DNA of 64,000 nt from Mesorhizobium sangaii (GTDB taxonomy: Bacteria; Pseudomonadota; Alphaproteobacteria; Rhizobiales; Rhizobiaceae). Position 1 is the stretch's first letter. Every line of letters starts with the position of its first letter. Position numbers and translations under genes: made by a program. The notes under the pieces are model-generated. The model was not told the DNA's origin, did not search any database, and worked only from the letters and a program-made list of their open reading frames with translations. Where the stretch lies: the NCBI RefSeq assembly GCF_014207355.1, contig NZ_JACHEF010000003.1:781763-845762 (forward strand), in the 5' to 3' direction. Below, one piece after another: positions 7,064 to 15,939 of this stretch.

Positions 7064-9919
7064 CTAGCTTAGCGTCGCCAGCAGGTGTTCGGCAGCCTTA
7101 ACATCCGCCGTATTCAGGCCCTCCACAAAATGCGCCGCAACCGGTTGCAAGAGCTCGCGAGCGCTGTTGATCTCTCCGCGCCCGGTCATCAGCGTGGTCA
7201 TGTCGATTGCGGTTCGCAACTCCCATGCCCGCGCGTGCTGACTGCGGCTCAACTCCAGTGCCTGCATGAGGTAGGCGGCAGCTTCGTCGCGGTTGCGTTG
7301 CGACTGGAGAAGGAGGTTTCCCTTCATCCGCAGCAACTCCGGGAGGTACAGTTGGTCGCCGTTCTTTTCGACGAGGCCAAGCGACTCGTCGATCAGCGCA
7401 ATTGCTTCATCGACCTGACCGATTGTGGACAATCCCCTGACCAGAGAGAGGTTGAGCGGAGTCGTGAGCAATTCGTAAGGTGCCGCGTGCAGCTTCTGAA
7501 GAGAAGTCTGCAGGCCCTCGACACCGCCTCTTGCATCGCCTTGACGGATCGCGACTTCGCTTTTGAATCCCCGACCGACCAGCAGGTAAGGGGTCATGGA
7601 ATGGGATTCCGCGCGGGCGATGAGCATGTCGATGTACGCCTCGGCGCTCTTCAGGTCGCCCGTCCACAGGAAGACGGATGTCGCCCAGATCAACGCGATC
7701 GCCAGCGTTAGAGAATGATCCATGGCGGCAGCCTCTTCGACGGCCTGCCGAGCATGCGCCATGGCTTGATCCGGATGGCCTTGCAGCCAAAGGTTCCTCG
7801 CCAGAATTGCCCTAGCCAGGATTTTGCCTTCGAAGCCCAGATAGATCGTTGTGGTCCGCTGAGAGCGCGGCCCACGGTCGAGCGCCGCCTCCAGCTCTGC
7901 GCGCGCCGCCGCGAGGTCGCCTCGCAAGTGAAGCGAGATACCCAGGATCGAATGCGCAAGTGCGATCGCGACCGAATCCTCCAGACCGGCGGCTGTGGCT
8001 GAACAACGTCTTGCAATTTCGAGCGCGGTTACGAAATTGCCCGTCCGCAGATGGAACATGTTGAGCGGACCTAACAGACGCACCTGATCCAGCGGATCGC
8101 CGCGCTCCTCGGCGATCGCCAGGCTTCTCTGCAGGGCTACGCGCGCCCTGTCGCGTCCTCCCCGCATGAACATGAAGGATACGCCGAGAGCGGCCTGAAG
8201 ATGCATCTCGTCAAGTCCGCCAAGGGCGGCACCGTCGGAAGCCAGTATTGCTCTTTCAGACCAGCGATGACACTCCGGCAACAAGGACATCGCCAGGAAA
8301 ACCGGCGCGGCAGCGATGGCGAGTCCCATGCCGATGTCGGCGTTTCCGTTGTTGCCGAAGCACCATTCCAGGGCAGCTCGGACATTGTTGATGGCGGCGA
8401 AGTGAGGAGCCCGTTCCTCACCGGTCGCCAGTTTTGGCCATCCGATCCCTGTCTGCTCCAGCCATCTCCGATAGTAGGCGGCGTGGCGCACTGACAGATC
8501 GGCAGCCTCCGCGTCATCGATCCGGATATCGAGAACGTAGGCGCGCGTGGTATCGAGGAGCCGGTAGCGTATCATCGCTCCGACCGGACGCGTCGCTACA
8601 ATCGATTTGGCGACGAGACTGTCCATGGCGCCCAGGACGGTCGATCGATCGAGGGTCGCGCTCGTCACCACCTCCAGTGCGGCATCGAGCGTGAAATGAC
8701 CGACGAACACAGCGAGCCTGCGCAACACCATGCGCTCAAGGTCGGTCAAGAGCCCAAAACTCCAGTCCAGTGTCGCTTGGAGGGTCTGCTGACGCGGCGG
8801 CGCGGTCCGCGAACCGAGCCACAGCAGTGTCAGGCGTTGATCAAGAAGTGCGGCGGTCTGTTGCAGCCCATAGGATTCGACGCGCCTGGCCGCCAGTTCG
8901 ATGGAGAGCGCCACTCCGTCGAGCTTTCGACAGATGCTCGCGATGAGCAGGGCCTCCGCATCGCTGACGTCCAAACGAGCGCCGCCTGCCACCGCTCGTT
9001 CGACGAACAGTTGGGTGGCCGGGAAGGTCTGGACAATGGCCGCCGTTAGTCCAGGTTCGTCGGGCGGATAGGCAAGCGCATCCAATCGATAGATATGCTC
9101 ACCCTCAACCCGAAGCACCTCGCGGCTCGTCGCCAGAATGTGGACCTGTGACGCCGCATCGACGATGCTTGCTGCCAAAGGCGCCACCGCATCCAAGAGA
9201 TGCTCACAGGTATCGAGGATCAAGAGAATCCGCTTGTTGCGCAAGTAAGCGATCAGGTTGGGCGTGGCATCTTCTGTTTGAACGGATAGCCCAAGCATCG
9301 AGGCGACGGCTGTCGCCACCAGACCGGGATCACCGATCATTCCCAGATCGACGAACAGAACTGCCCCATAAAATGCGTCGATCAGATGATGCCCGACTGC
9401 GATCGCAACGGTGGTTTTGCCGACACCGCCGGCGCCAACGATGGTGACGAACCGCGAAGCATTCAGCTGCGCCGACAGCTTGAGAACGTCCTCATCCCGC
9501 CCGACCATTCTGCTCAAGCGGTTTGGAAGATTCGCATGCGGAAACCCGGCGGCGATAAATGGGGCTTCGTCGTGTGGGCTGCTTAATCGCGAGACCGGTG
9601 CAACGAAGCAATAGCCGCGCCCCGGAAGCGTCGCGATGTAACGCGCGCCATGCTTTCCATCGCCCAGCGCCTTGCGCAGCCCTGTCATGTGGAACCGCAG
9701 GCTGCCTTCCTCGACAACCACATCGGGCCAGACCCGCGACATCAGATCCTTCTTGCTGACGACTTCATTCGGCGCGGAAGTCAGGACGATGAGAATTTCA
9801 AGGGCGCGCGAGCCCAGCTCTACGGGAGCGCCTTCTCTTGTCAGGAGCCTTTCACCCGCAGCCAAACAGAAAGGGCCAAACGACAACCTGTCTTTGGCCT
9901 GACTTGCCGTTATCGTCAT
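7064..9919 (-). CDS. Winged-helix / STAND ATPase / TPR transcriptional regulator
   Basis: A very large (951-residue) regulator. Residues 10-110 form an OmpR-type winged helix ending in the typical ARYIATLPGRGYCFVAP. An NB-ARC-like signalling ATPase follows, with Walker A GAGGVGKTT (Lys168) and Walker B RILLILDTCEHLL. The C-terminal 500 residues are helical repeats resembling TPRs. The likely start is ATG 9919 after AAGAAGAG, rather than 9949. It faces the exported hydrolase cluster across a 224-bp spacer, making it the probable regulator of that cluster and of itself. The inducer is unknown; such proteins usually oligomerise when a ligand reaches the repeat domain. Confidence 0.85.
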   Translation of the reverse strand: MTITASQAKDRLSFGPFCLAAGERLLTREGAPVELGSRALEILIVLTSAPNEVVSKKDLMSRVWPDVVVEEGSLRFHMTGLRKALGDGKHGARYIATLPGRGYCFVAPVSRLSSPHDEAPFIAAGFPHANLPNRLSRMVGRDEDVLKLSAQLNASRFVTIVGAGGVGKTTVAIAVGHHLIDAFYGAVLFVDLGMIGDPGLVATAVASMLGLSVQTEDATPNLIAYLRNKRILLILDTCEHLLDAVAPLAASIVDAASQVHILATSREVLRVEGEHIYRLDALAYPPDEPGLTAAIVQTFPATQLFVERAVAGGARLDVSDAEALLIASICRKLDGVALSIELAARRVESYGLQQTAALLDQRLTLLWLGSRTAPPRQQTLQATLDWSFGLLTDLERMVLRRLAVFVGHFTLDAALEVVTSATLDRSTVLGAMDSLVAKSIVATRPVGAMIRYRLLDTTRAYVLDIRIDDAEAADLSVRHAAYYRRWLEQTGIGWPKLATGEERAPHFAAINNVRAALEWCFGNNGNADIGMGLAIAAAPVFLAMSLLPECHRWSERAILASDGAALGGLDEMHLQAALGVSFMFMRGGRDRARVALQRSLAIAEERGDPLDQVRLLGPLNMFHLRTGNFVTALEIARRCSATAAGLEDSVAIALAHSILGISLHLRGDLAAARAELEAALDRGPRSQRTTTIYLGFEGKILARAILARNLWLQGHPDQAMAHARQAVEEAAAMDHSLTLAIALIWATSVFLWTGDLKSAEAYIDMLIARAESHSMTPYLLVGRGFKSEVAIRQGDARGGVEGLQTSLQKLHAAPYELLTTPLNLSLVRGLSTIGQVDEAIALIDESLGLVEKNGDQLYLPELLRMKGNLLLQSQRNRDEAAAYLMQALELSRSQHARAWELRTAIDMTTLMTGRGEINSARELLQPVAAHFVEGLNTADVKAAEHLLATLS

Positions 9920-10143
9920 GGCGTCTCTTCTTTTGGGAGCCGCCTGCACCCAGCGCCTCAGTTTAAGTCAAGGCGCGCTCCCGCACCATAGGGAGTCTCC
10001 ACTGTCTGGCGCCTCCTATCTGCTCAAAAAAGCGGCAGGCGGGCAGCGACTAACAAGAGCTCACGACACATAACGGGCTAATCCCATCTCCCGGGGGTAC
10101 GTCAAGCAGTGCAGATCGCATCCATCAACCCCAGGAGAGTCCC
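9920..10143. promoter_or_regulatory. Divergent control region between the regulator and the hydrolase cluster
   Basis: This spacer must hold the promoters of both the regulator (minus) and the epoxide hydrolase cluster (plus). It contains a near-perfect inverted repeat, ATAGGGAG at 9988-9995 and CTCCTAT at 10013-10019, a possible operator. AGGAGAG just before 10144 is the ribosome site of the first plus-strand gene. I could not fix a convincing -35/-10 pair. Confidence 0.4.
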
Positions 10144-11505
10144 ATGGACACGACCAGAACCTCCGAAACAATCGACCAGGATCGCCGGCGACTTTTGGGC
10201 ACTGCCGCGGTCGGCATCGCCGCCGCGGGCGCCGCGAGCCTGCTCCCGTCACAAAAGGCCGCCGCATCAACCAACGATGGCATCCGCCCCTTCACCGTTA
10301 GCTTCCCGCAGGAAGAGCTCACCGAGCTTCGCCGGCGCATCGTCGCTACGCGCTGGCCGGAGCGCGAGCTCGTCTCCGACGAGGCCTCCCGGCGGATCTG
10401 GTCGACCCCGGCGACGGTAGGGCCAACGCAGGGCGTGCAACTCGCCACGATGCAGAAGCTCATGCACTACTGGGGAACGGAATATGATTGGAGCAAATGC
10501 GAGGCGCGGTTGAAGGCGCTGCCCAATTTCGTCACCGAGATCGACGGCCTCGACATCCACTTCATCCACGTGAAATCCAAGCATCAGGGCGCCCTGCCTA
10601 TCATCATCACACATGGCTGGCCCGGTTCGGTCATCGAACTCCTGAAGATCATCGATCCGTTCACCAATCCCACTGCGCACGGCGGTGCCGAGGCCGACGC
10701 GTTCGACGTGGTGATCCCGTCGATGCCGGGCTACGGCTTTTCCGGCAAGCCCACCGAAACCGGTTGGGATTCAGCGCGCATCGCGCGGGCGTGGATCGTG
10801 CTGATGAAGCGCCTCGGCTACGACCGGTACGTCGCGCAGGGCGGCGATTGGGGAGCACTTATCACCGAACAGATGGCTCTGATCGCACCTCCCGAGCTGG
10901 CCGCCATCCACACAAACATGCCGGGGACCATTCCGCCCGAGATCGTGAAGGCGCTTGCCTCTGGCGGCCCGCCCCCTGCCGATCTCGGCCCCGACGAGAA
11001 GCGCGCCTACGAGCAGGTGGCGTTTTTCTACAAGAACGGCCTGGGCTACGCCAACGAAATGGCGCTTCGTCCGCAAACGCTCTACGGGATCGTCGATTCA
11101 CCGGCCGGCCTGGCGGCGTGGATCCTCGATCACGATGCGGATAGCTATGCGTTGATCGCCCGCTCCTTCGACGGAGAGCCGGAGGGCCTTACCCGCGACG
11201 ACATCCTCGACAACATCACGTTCTATTGGCTGACCCACACGGCGATCTCGTCGGCACGTCTCTATTGGGAACACACGCAAACGGCGAAGGCCGGCTTCTT
11301 CGACGCCAAGGGCATCACAATTCCTGTCGGAGCCACTGCGAACCCCAGCGAAATCTACACAGCGCCGAAGAGCTGGACTGAACGCGCGTTCCCGAAGCTT
11401 CTGCATTACGGGCGCACAGACAAGGGTTGCCATTTCGCTGCCTGGGAACAGCCGAAGACCTTCACCGATGAGGTGCGCGCAACATTCAAGACGATCCAGA
11501 CCTGA
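10144..11505 (+). CDS. Tat-exported epoxide hydrolase
   Basis: An alpha/beta-hydrolase fold epoxide hydrolase of 453 residues. The N terminus carries a twin-arginine signal (DQDRRRLLG and a hydrophobic stretch), implying folded export. The EHN domain follows, beginning IRPFTVSFPQEEL with the TRWPE motif. HGWPGS (His157) forms the oxyanion hole, GGDWG gives nucleophile Asp235, and KGCHFAAWEQP gives His430. The family opens epoxides such as juvenile-hormone-like or xenobiotic compounds to diols. It heads a six-gene same-strand cluster and is paralogous to the next gene. Confidence 0.9.
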   Translation: MDTTRTSETIDQDRRRLLGTAAVGIAAAGAASLLPSQKAAASTNDGIRPFTVSFPQEELTELRRRIVATRWPERELVSDEASRRIWSTPATVGPTQGVQLATMQKLMHYWGTEYDWSKCEARLKALPNFVTEIDGLDIHFIHVKSKHQGALPIIITHGWPGSVIELLKIIDPFTNPTAHGGAEADAFDVVIPSMPGYGFSGKPTETGWDSARIARAWIVLMKRLGYDRYVAQGGDWGALITEQMALIAPPELAAIHTNMPGTIPPEIVKALASGGPPPADLGPDEKRAYEQVAFFYKNGLGYANEMALRPQTLYGIVDSPAGLAAWILDHDADSYALIARSFDGEPEGLTRDDILDNITFYWLTHTAISSARLYWEHTQTAKAGFFDAKGITIPVGATANPSEIYTAPKSWTERAFPKLLHYGRTDKGCHFAAWEQPKTFTDEVRATFKTIQT

Positions 11506-11591
11506 CGTGTTGGCGGGGGACGGCGCGCCGGACGTGGGCCATCTTCCGCCTGCGACTCCTGCATAGCGAACTTCCGAAGGGAGCGACTGCA

Positions 11592-12908
11592 ATGAACCCT
11601 CTCATCAAGACGCTTGCCGCAGTTGCGGCATGCACCGCGCTCGCTACCGCTGCGCTGGTGTTAGGGCTTTGCACCCTCTCCGCGCCCGCCTTCGCAAATC
11701 CGGTCGAGGATCGCTCGATCCGGCCCTTCAAAATTCAGGTGCCGCAAACGGCGCTCGACGACCTTCGCGGTCGTATTGCAGCAACACGGTGGCCCGACCG
11801 GGAGACCGTCGGTGACCAGTCGCAGGGCATTCAGCTCGCGAAGATCAGGCCGCTCGTCGAGTATTGGGGCAGGGCCTACGACTGGCGGACAGCGGAAGCG
11901 AAGCTGAATTCCCTGCCTCAGTTCATGACCACGATCGACGGCGTGGACATTTACTTCATCCACGTTCGCTCGAAACATCCCCATGCGCTGCCGCTGATCA
12001 TGACGCATGGCTGGCCTGGCTCGGTGCTGGAACTGCTCAAAACGGTCGGTCCGCTCACCGATCCCACCGCGGATGGCGGCAGCCCTGAGGACGCGTTCGA
12101 CCTCGTATTGCCGTCGTTGCCGGGTTTCGGCTTCTCCGGCAAGCCGACTGAGACCGGCTGGAATACAGAGCGCATTGCGCGCGCCTGGGCAGAGCTGATG
12201 AAGCGCCTCGGCTACACAAAATACGTCGCCCAAGGCGGCGACTGGGGCTCCCCCGTGTCGAATGCGATGGGCCGCCTGGCCCCTGCAGGACTTCTTGGCA
12301 TCCATGTCAACCTGCCGGCTGTCGTACCACCTGAGATAGCTGCTGTGCTCGCCACCGGCGGACCAGTGCCGGCAGGCCTGACGGGTAAGGAGCGCACGGC
12401 ATTCGACGCGCTCAGCATGGCCGCCAAGATGGGGAATAGATCCTACGCCACGATGATGGGCACCCGACCGCAGACGATAGGTTACGCCATCAATGATTCC
12501 CCTGCGGGGCTCGCAGCATGGATGCTCGGGCATCCGGGCTTTTCAGGCTGGACCTACGACGATAGCGACCCTGAAAAGTCGCCGGACGAAGTGCTGGACG
12601 ACATAACTCTGTACTGGTTGACGAACACCGCCACCTCGTCCGGGCGAATTTACTGGGAGTACGGCGGCGGGCGCAGTCCCGTTTTTGCCGACCCTGAAAA
12701 GACCAACGAAGTCAAGCTGCCGGTCGCCATCACGGTCTTTCCGGGGGAAGGCTATCGGGCCCCCGAGACGTGGGCCCGGCGCGCCTATCCCAACCTGATC
12801 TACTTCCATGAGGTCGACAAGGGCGGCCACTTCGCCGCGTGGGAGCAGCCGGAGCTCTTCTCCGCCGAGTTGCGCGCTGCCTTCAGGTCGCTGCGGCAAA
12901 GAAACTGA
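11592..12908 (+). CDS. Sec-exported epoxide hydrolase
   Basis: A second epoxide hydrolase of 438 residues, clearly homologous to its upstream neighbour. The N terminus is a Sec-type signal ending LSAPAFA rather than a Tat signal. The EHN domain (IRPFKIQVP), HGWPGS, nucleophile Asp217 in GGDWG and His413 in KGGHFAAWEQP are all intact. An insertion of about 14 residues present in the first copy after the TRWPE motif is missing here. Two tandem copies with different export routes suggest divergence after an old duplication. The gap to the upstream gene is 86 bases. Confidence 0.9.
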   Translation: MNPLIKTLAAVAACTALATAALVLGLCTLSAPAFANPVEDRSIRPFKIQVPQTALDDLRGRIAATRWPDRETVGDQSQGIQLAKIRPLVEYWGRAYDWRTAEAKLNSLPQFMTTIDGVDIYFIHVRSKHPHALPLIMTHGWPGSVLELLKTVGPLTDPTADGGSPEDAFDLVLPSLPGFGFSGKPTETGWNTERIARAWAELMKRLGYTKYVAQGGDWGSPVSNAMGRLAPAGLLGIHVNLPAVVPPEIAAVLATGGPVPAGLTGKERTAFDALSMAAKMGNRSYATMMGTRPQTIGYAINDSPAGLAAWMLGHPGFSGWTYDDSDPEKSPDEVLDDITLYWLTNTATSSGRIYWEYGGGRSPVFADPEKTNEVKLPVAITVFPGEGYRAPETWARRAYPNLIYFHEVDKGGHFAAWEQPELFSAELRAAFRSLRQRN

Positions 12909-12963
12909 ACTGACCGGAGGGGCACACCAAGCATTCCCATCAAACTCAACGGAGGACGCAGAC

Positions 12964-13635
12964 ATGGCGATTGCCACCACCCGCAGCAACACCGCAGTCG
13001 AGACGCAAAAGCCGCGACCCCACGATATGAAGCTCGAGGTCGTAGTCATTCCAGTTTCCGATGTCGACCGCGCCAAGCTGTTCTATGCAGGCTTGGGTTG
13101 GCGGCTGGACGCCGACCTCGTAGGCGACGAATTTCATATCATCCAGTTTACGCCGCCTGGCTCCCAGTGTTCGGTTGTCTTCGGCTCAGGCGTTGCACCG
13201 GGTCCTTATGCTCGTATCGAGCTCGACATCCTCGAAACCGCTGGTGAACTCGTCGTGTCGGACATCGAGGCAGCACGCGCCGAACTCGCCGATCGTGGGG
13301 TCGACGTAAGCGAAGTGTACCATTATGCCGGTGACAAAGGGCGCGTCAGCGGGCCCGATCCGGAAAGACGCAGCTACGCCTCGTGGGCTTCCTTCAGCGA
13401 TCCGGCCGGAAACAACTGGCTCTTGCAGGAGGTCACTGCGCGAGCGCCAGGCCGCGTCGACGGTGGCGGCGCCACATTTGTCTCGTCGGCCGAGCTCGCA
13501 GCCGCGCTTCGGCGTGCCTCTGTGGCTCATGGCGAGCACGAGCAGCGGACAGGCGGCCAGCGCGATGAGAACTGGCCGGACTGGTACGCGGAATACATGG
13601 TGGCTGAGCAGGCTGGCAACGAACTTCCGCTGTGA
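12964..13635 (+). CDS. VOC/glyoxalase-superfamily protein
   Basis: A 223-residue cytosolic protein with a glyoxalase/extradiol dioxygenase fold. VVVIPVSDVDRAKLFYAGLG and the closing SFSDPAGNNWLLQEVT are hallmark first and last strands of one VOC module. The C-terminal 65 residues are charged and lie outside the fold. ATG 12964 is preceded by GGAGGACGCAGAC. Metal ligands cannot be assigned with certainty. Its position between exported hydrolases and redox proteins suggests a role in handling the same unknown compound. Confidence 0.8.
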   Translation: MAIATTRSNTAVETQKPRPHDMKLEVVVIPVSDVDRAKLFYAGLGWRLDADLVGDEFHIIQFTPPGSQCSVVFGSGVAPGPYARIELDILETAGELVVSDIEAARAELADRGVDVSEVYHYAGDKGRVSGPDPERRSYASWASFSDPAGNNWLLQEVTARAPGRVDGGGATFVSSAELAAALRRASVAHGEHEQRTGGQRDENWPDWYAEYMVAEQAGNELPL

Positions 13636-13706
13636 AGCGGTTGGGCGCGCAGTGCGCATTCGAACCGTTCGCGCGACGACATCGATCGAACTAGAAGGCG
13701 TCGTTG

Positions 13707-14825
13707 ATGAAAGCAACCAAGCTGCTGTTCGCCGCGGCGCTCGCAATGGCAATCGGGGCTCCGATTGCCGGTTTTCTAGGGGGCACGAATATGGCGCAGT
13801 CCATAATCTCCACACCAATGCGGGTTCCGTTTCTCCACGAACTCTCTACCTACCGGCTTGAGGAAAAATCGGAGCTTGCTTCGCTCGAAGGGGCGCAAGA
13901 GTGGATAAATTCACCGCCGCTGACGGCGTCGGCTTTGCATGGCAAGGTCGTCCTCGTCGATTTCTGGACTTACACCTGCATCAATTGGCTGCGCACGCTT
14001 CCCTACGTCCAGGCCTGGGACGAGAAATACCGGAAGCATGGTTTGGTGGTGATCGGAATCCACGCGCCGGAGTTCGCATTCGAAAAAGACCTGAACAACG
14101 TGCACCGGGCGGCGAAAGACCTGCGGATCGATTATCCGGTCGGCGTCGACAACGACCATCTCATATGGCGGGCCTTCAGCAACCAGTATTGGCCGGCACT
14201 CTATTTCATCGATTCGCAGGGACGTGTCCGGTATCATCATTTTGGCGAGGGGTCATACCAACAATCGGAAATGGTCATCCAGGAATTGCTGGCCGAGGCT
14301 GGCGCTGGTGGATTCGATCGTGAGCCTGTGTCGGTAGATGCCCGCGGCATCGAAGCGGCGGCCGATTGGGAGAGCCTCAACTCTCCTGAAAACTATTCCG
14401 GATATGAACGCACCCAGAACTTTGCGTCCAGCGGCGAGCTAGTCTTGGACGAGCCGCATGCCTACGAATTGCCGGCGCGATTACGCCTGAATGAGTGGGG
14501 GCTGTCTGGCGATTGGACGGTAAGGAAAGAAAAAGCCGTACTGAACAAGTCCGACGGCCGCATCGTCTACCATTTCCACGCACGCGACCTTCATCTGGTC
14601 ATGGGTCCGGCATCGCCGGGAACGTCCGTGAGATTTCGCGTGCTGATCGACGGACAGCCACCAGGCTCGGCTCACGGCATCGACGTCAATGAAAAGGGCG
14701 AAGGTGCAGTGACAGAGCAGCGCCTGTACCAGCTGATTCGACAATCGAAACCCATCGTCGATCGCCAGTTCGAGATCGAGTTTCTCGACTCGGGCGTGGA
14801 GGTCTTTGCCTTCACGTTTGGCTGA
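13707..14825 (+). CDS. Exported thioredoxin-like (DipZ C-terminal type) protein lacking CxxC
   Basis: A 372-residue protein with an N-terminal signal or anchor (residues 1-30), a thioredoxin fold (about 45-195) and a C-terminal beta-rich domain as in the soluble part of DipZ-type proteins. The active-site loop reads TYTCINWLRTLPYV: Cys91 is present but the second cysteine of CxxC is Trp94. A classical dithiol/disulfide exchange is therefore unlikely, though a monothiol role remains possible. ATG 13707 is preferred over an in-frame TTG at 13704. The gap to the VOC gene is 71 bases. Confidence 0.82.
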   Translation: MKATKLLFAAALAMAIGAPIAGFLGGTNMAQSIISTPMRVPFLHELSTYRLEEKSELASLEGAQEWINSPPLTASALHGKVVLVDFWTYTCINWLRTLPYVQAWDEKYRKHGLVVIGIHAPEFAFEKDLNNVHRAAKDLRIDYPVGVDNDHLIWRAFSNQYWPALYFIDSQGRVRYHHFGEGSYQQSEMVIQELLAEAGAGGFDREPVSVDARGIEAAADWESLNSPENYSGYERTQNFASSGELVLDEPHAYELPARLRLNEWGLSGDWTVRKEKAVLNKSDGRIVYHFHARDLHLVMGPASPGTSVRFRVLIDGQPPGSAHGIDVNEKGEGAVTEQRLYQLIRQSKPIVDRQFEIEFLDSGVEVFAFTFG

Positions 14826-14853
14826 TCGTCCGGACAAGGAAAGAGGTTCTCAA

Positions 14854-15891
14854 ATGCATTCGCTCAATACCCCTGATGAGATCGACCAAGAACGCCGACG
14901 GTTCTTTGGCGCCACCGCGATGGCTCTCGCCGCCACTCAGTTCGGCCTGATGGGCCCGGCACAAGCGCAAGAGGCGACCGGAGAGCCCGTGGCAGCGTCC
15001 TTCGGGCCCTTGAAGCAGATCGATGCCGGCGTGCTGAGCGTCGGCTATGCCGAGCTTGGACCCGCCGACGGCCCACCCGTCATCCTGCTGCATGGCTGGC
15101 CGTATGACATCCACACCTATGCCAATGTCGCGCCTCGGCTGGCGGCGAAAGGCCACCGCGTGATCGTTCCGTACCTGCGCGGCTACGGGCCAACGCGTTT
15201 CCTGTCGGACGATTCGATGCGCAACGGCCAGCAGTCGGCGATCGCCGCCGACATTGTCGCCCTGATGGACGCACTGGGCATCGAAAAAGCGACGATGGGA
15301 GGCTGCGACTGGGGCGCCCGGACCGCGAACATCATTGCCGCGCTATGGCCTGAACGTTGCAAGGCGATGGTCTCGGTGAGCGGATACCTCATCGGCAACC
15401 AGCAAGCCGGCAAGCTGCCGCTGCCACCCAAGGACGAGTTGCAATGGTGGTATCAATTTTACTTGGCCACCGATCGCGGCCGCGCTGGCTACGAGAAATA
15501 CACACGGGATTTCGCCAGGCTGATCTGGCAACTCGCGTCCCCCCAGTGGAATTTCGACGATGCCACATTCGAGCGCAGCGCTGCTGCCTTGGACAATCCC
15601 GATCACGTGGCAATTGTGGTCCACAACTATCGCTGGCGGCTCGGACTGGCCGCCGGCGAGAAGCACTACGACGCGTTTGAGGAGCGACTCGCGCAGGCAC
15701 CGGTCATCGGCGTGCCGACGGTCACGCTCGAGGGCGACGCCAATGGGGCGCCGCATCCGGACGCCAGCGCATACGCCAAGATGTTCTCAGGGAGATACGC
15801 GCATCGGGTTGTCACCGGAGGCATCGGACACAACCTGCCCCAGGAAGCACCGCAGGCCTTCGTTGATGCCGTTGTCGAGGTCGACGCCTGA
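14854..15891 (+). CDS. Tat-exported alpha/beta hydrolase
   Basis: A 345-residue hydrolase with a twin-arginine signal (DQERRRFFG followed by a hydrophobic stretch ending AQAQ). LLHGWPYD forms the oxyanion hole; GGCDWGART places Asp152 at the nucleophile elbow, as in epoxide hydrolases and haloalkane dehalogenases; GGIGHNLPQEAP supplies the His. It lacks the EHN domain of the two upstream genes. AAGGAAAGAGG precedes ATG 14854. It is 28 bases after the thioredoxin-like gene, so the two are probably cotranscribed. The substrate is unknown. Confidence 0.87.
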   Translation: MHSLNTPDEIDQERRRFFGATAMALAATQFGLMGPAQAQEATGEPVAASFGPLKQIDAGVLSVGYAELGPADGPPVILLHGWPYDIHTYANVAPRLAAKGHRVIVPYLRGYGPTRFLSDDSMRNGQQSAIAADIVALMDALGIEKATMGGCDWGARTANIIAALWPERCKAMVSVSGYLIGNQQAGKLPLPPKDELQWWYQFYLATDRGRAGYEKYTRDFARLIWQLASPQWNFDDATFERSAAALDNPDHVAIVVHNYRWRLGLAAGEKHYDAFEERLAQAPVIGVPTVTLEGDANGAPHPDASAYAKMFSGRYAHRVVTGGIGHNLPQEAPQAFVDAVVEVDA

Positions 15892-15899
15892 TCGAGTTC

Positions 15900-15925
15900 G
15901 CGGTAACCGCCCCGGCGGTTACCGC
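15900..15925. terminator. Strong intercistronic hairpin in the hydrolase cluster
   Basis: A perfect 12-bp stem, GCGGTAACCGCC/GGCGGTTACCGC, with a CC loop lies 9 bases after the alpha/beta hydrolase stop. No T-run follows, so it may protect the upstream mRNA or reduce expression of the last gene rather than end transcription fully. Confidence 0.55.
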
Positions 15926-15939
15926 TGCCAGCAAAAAGA

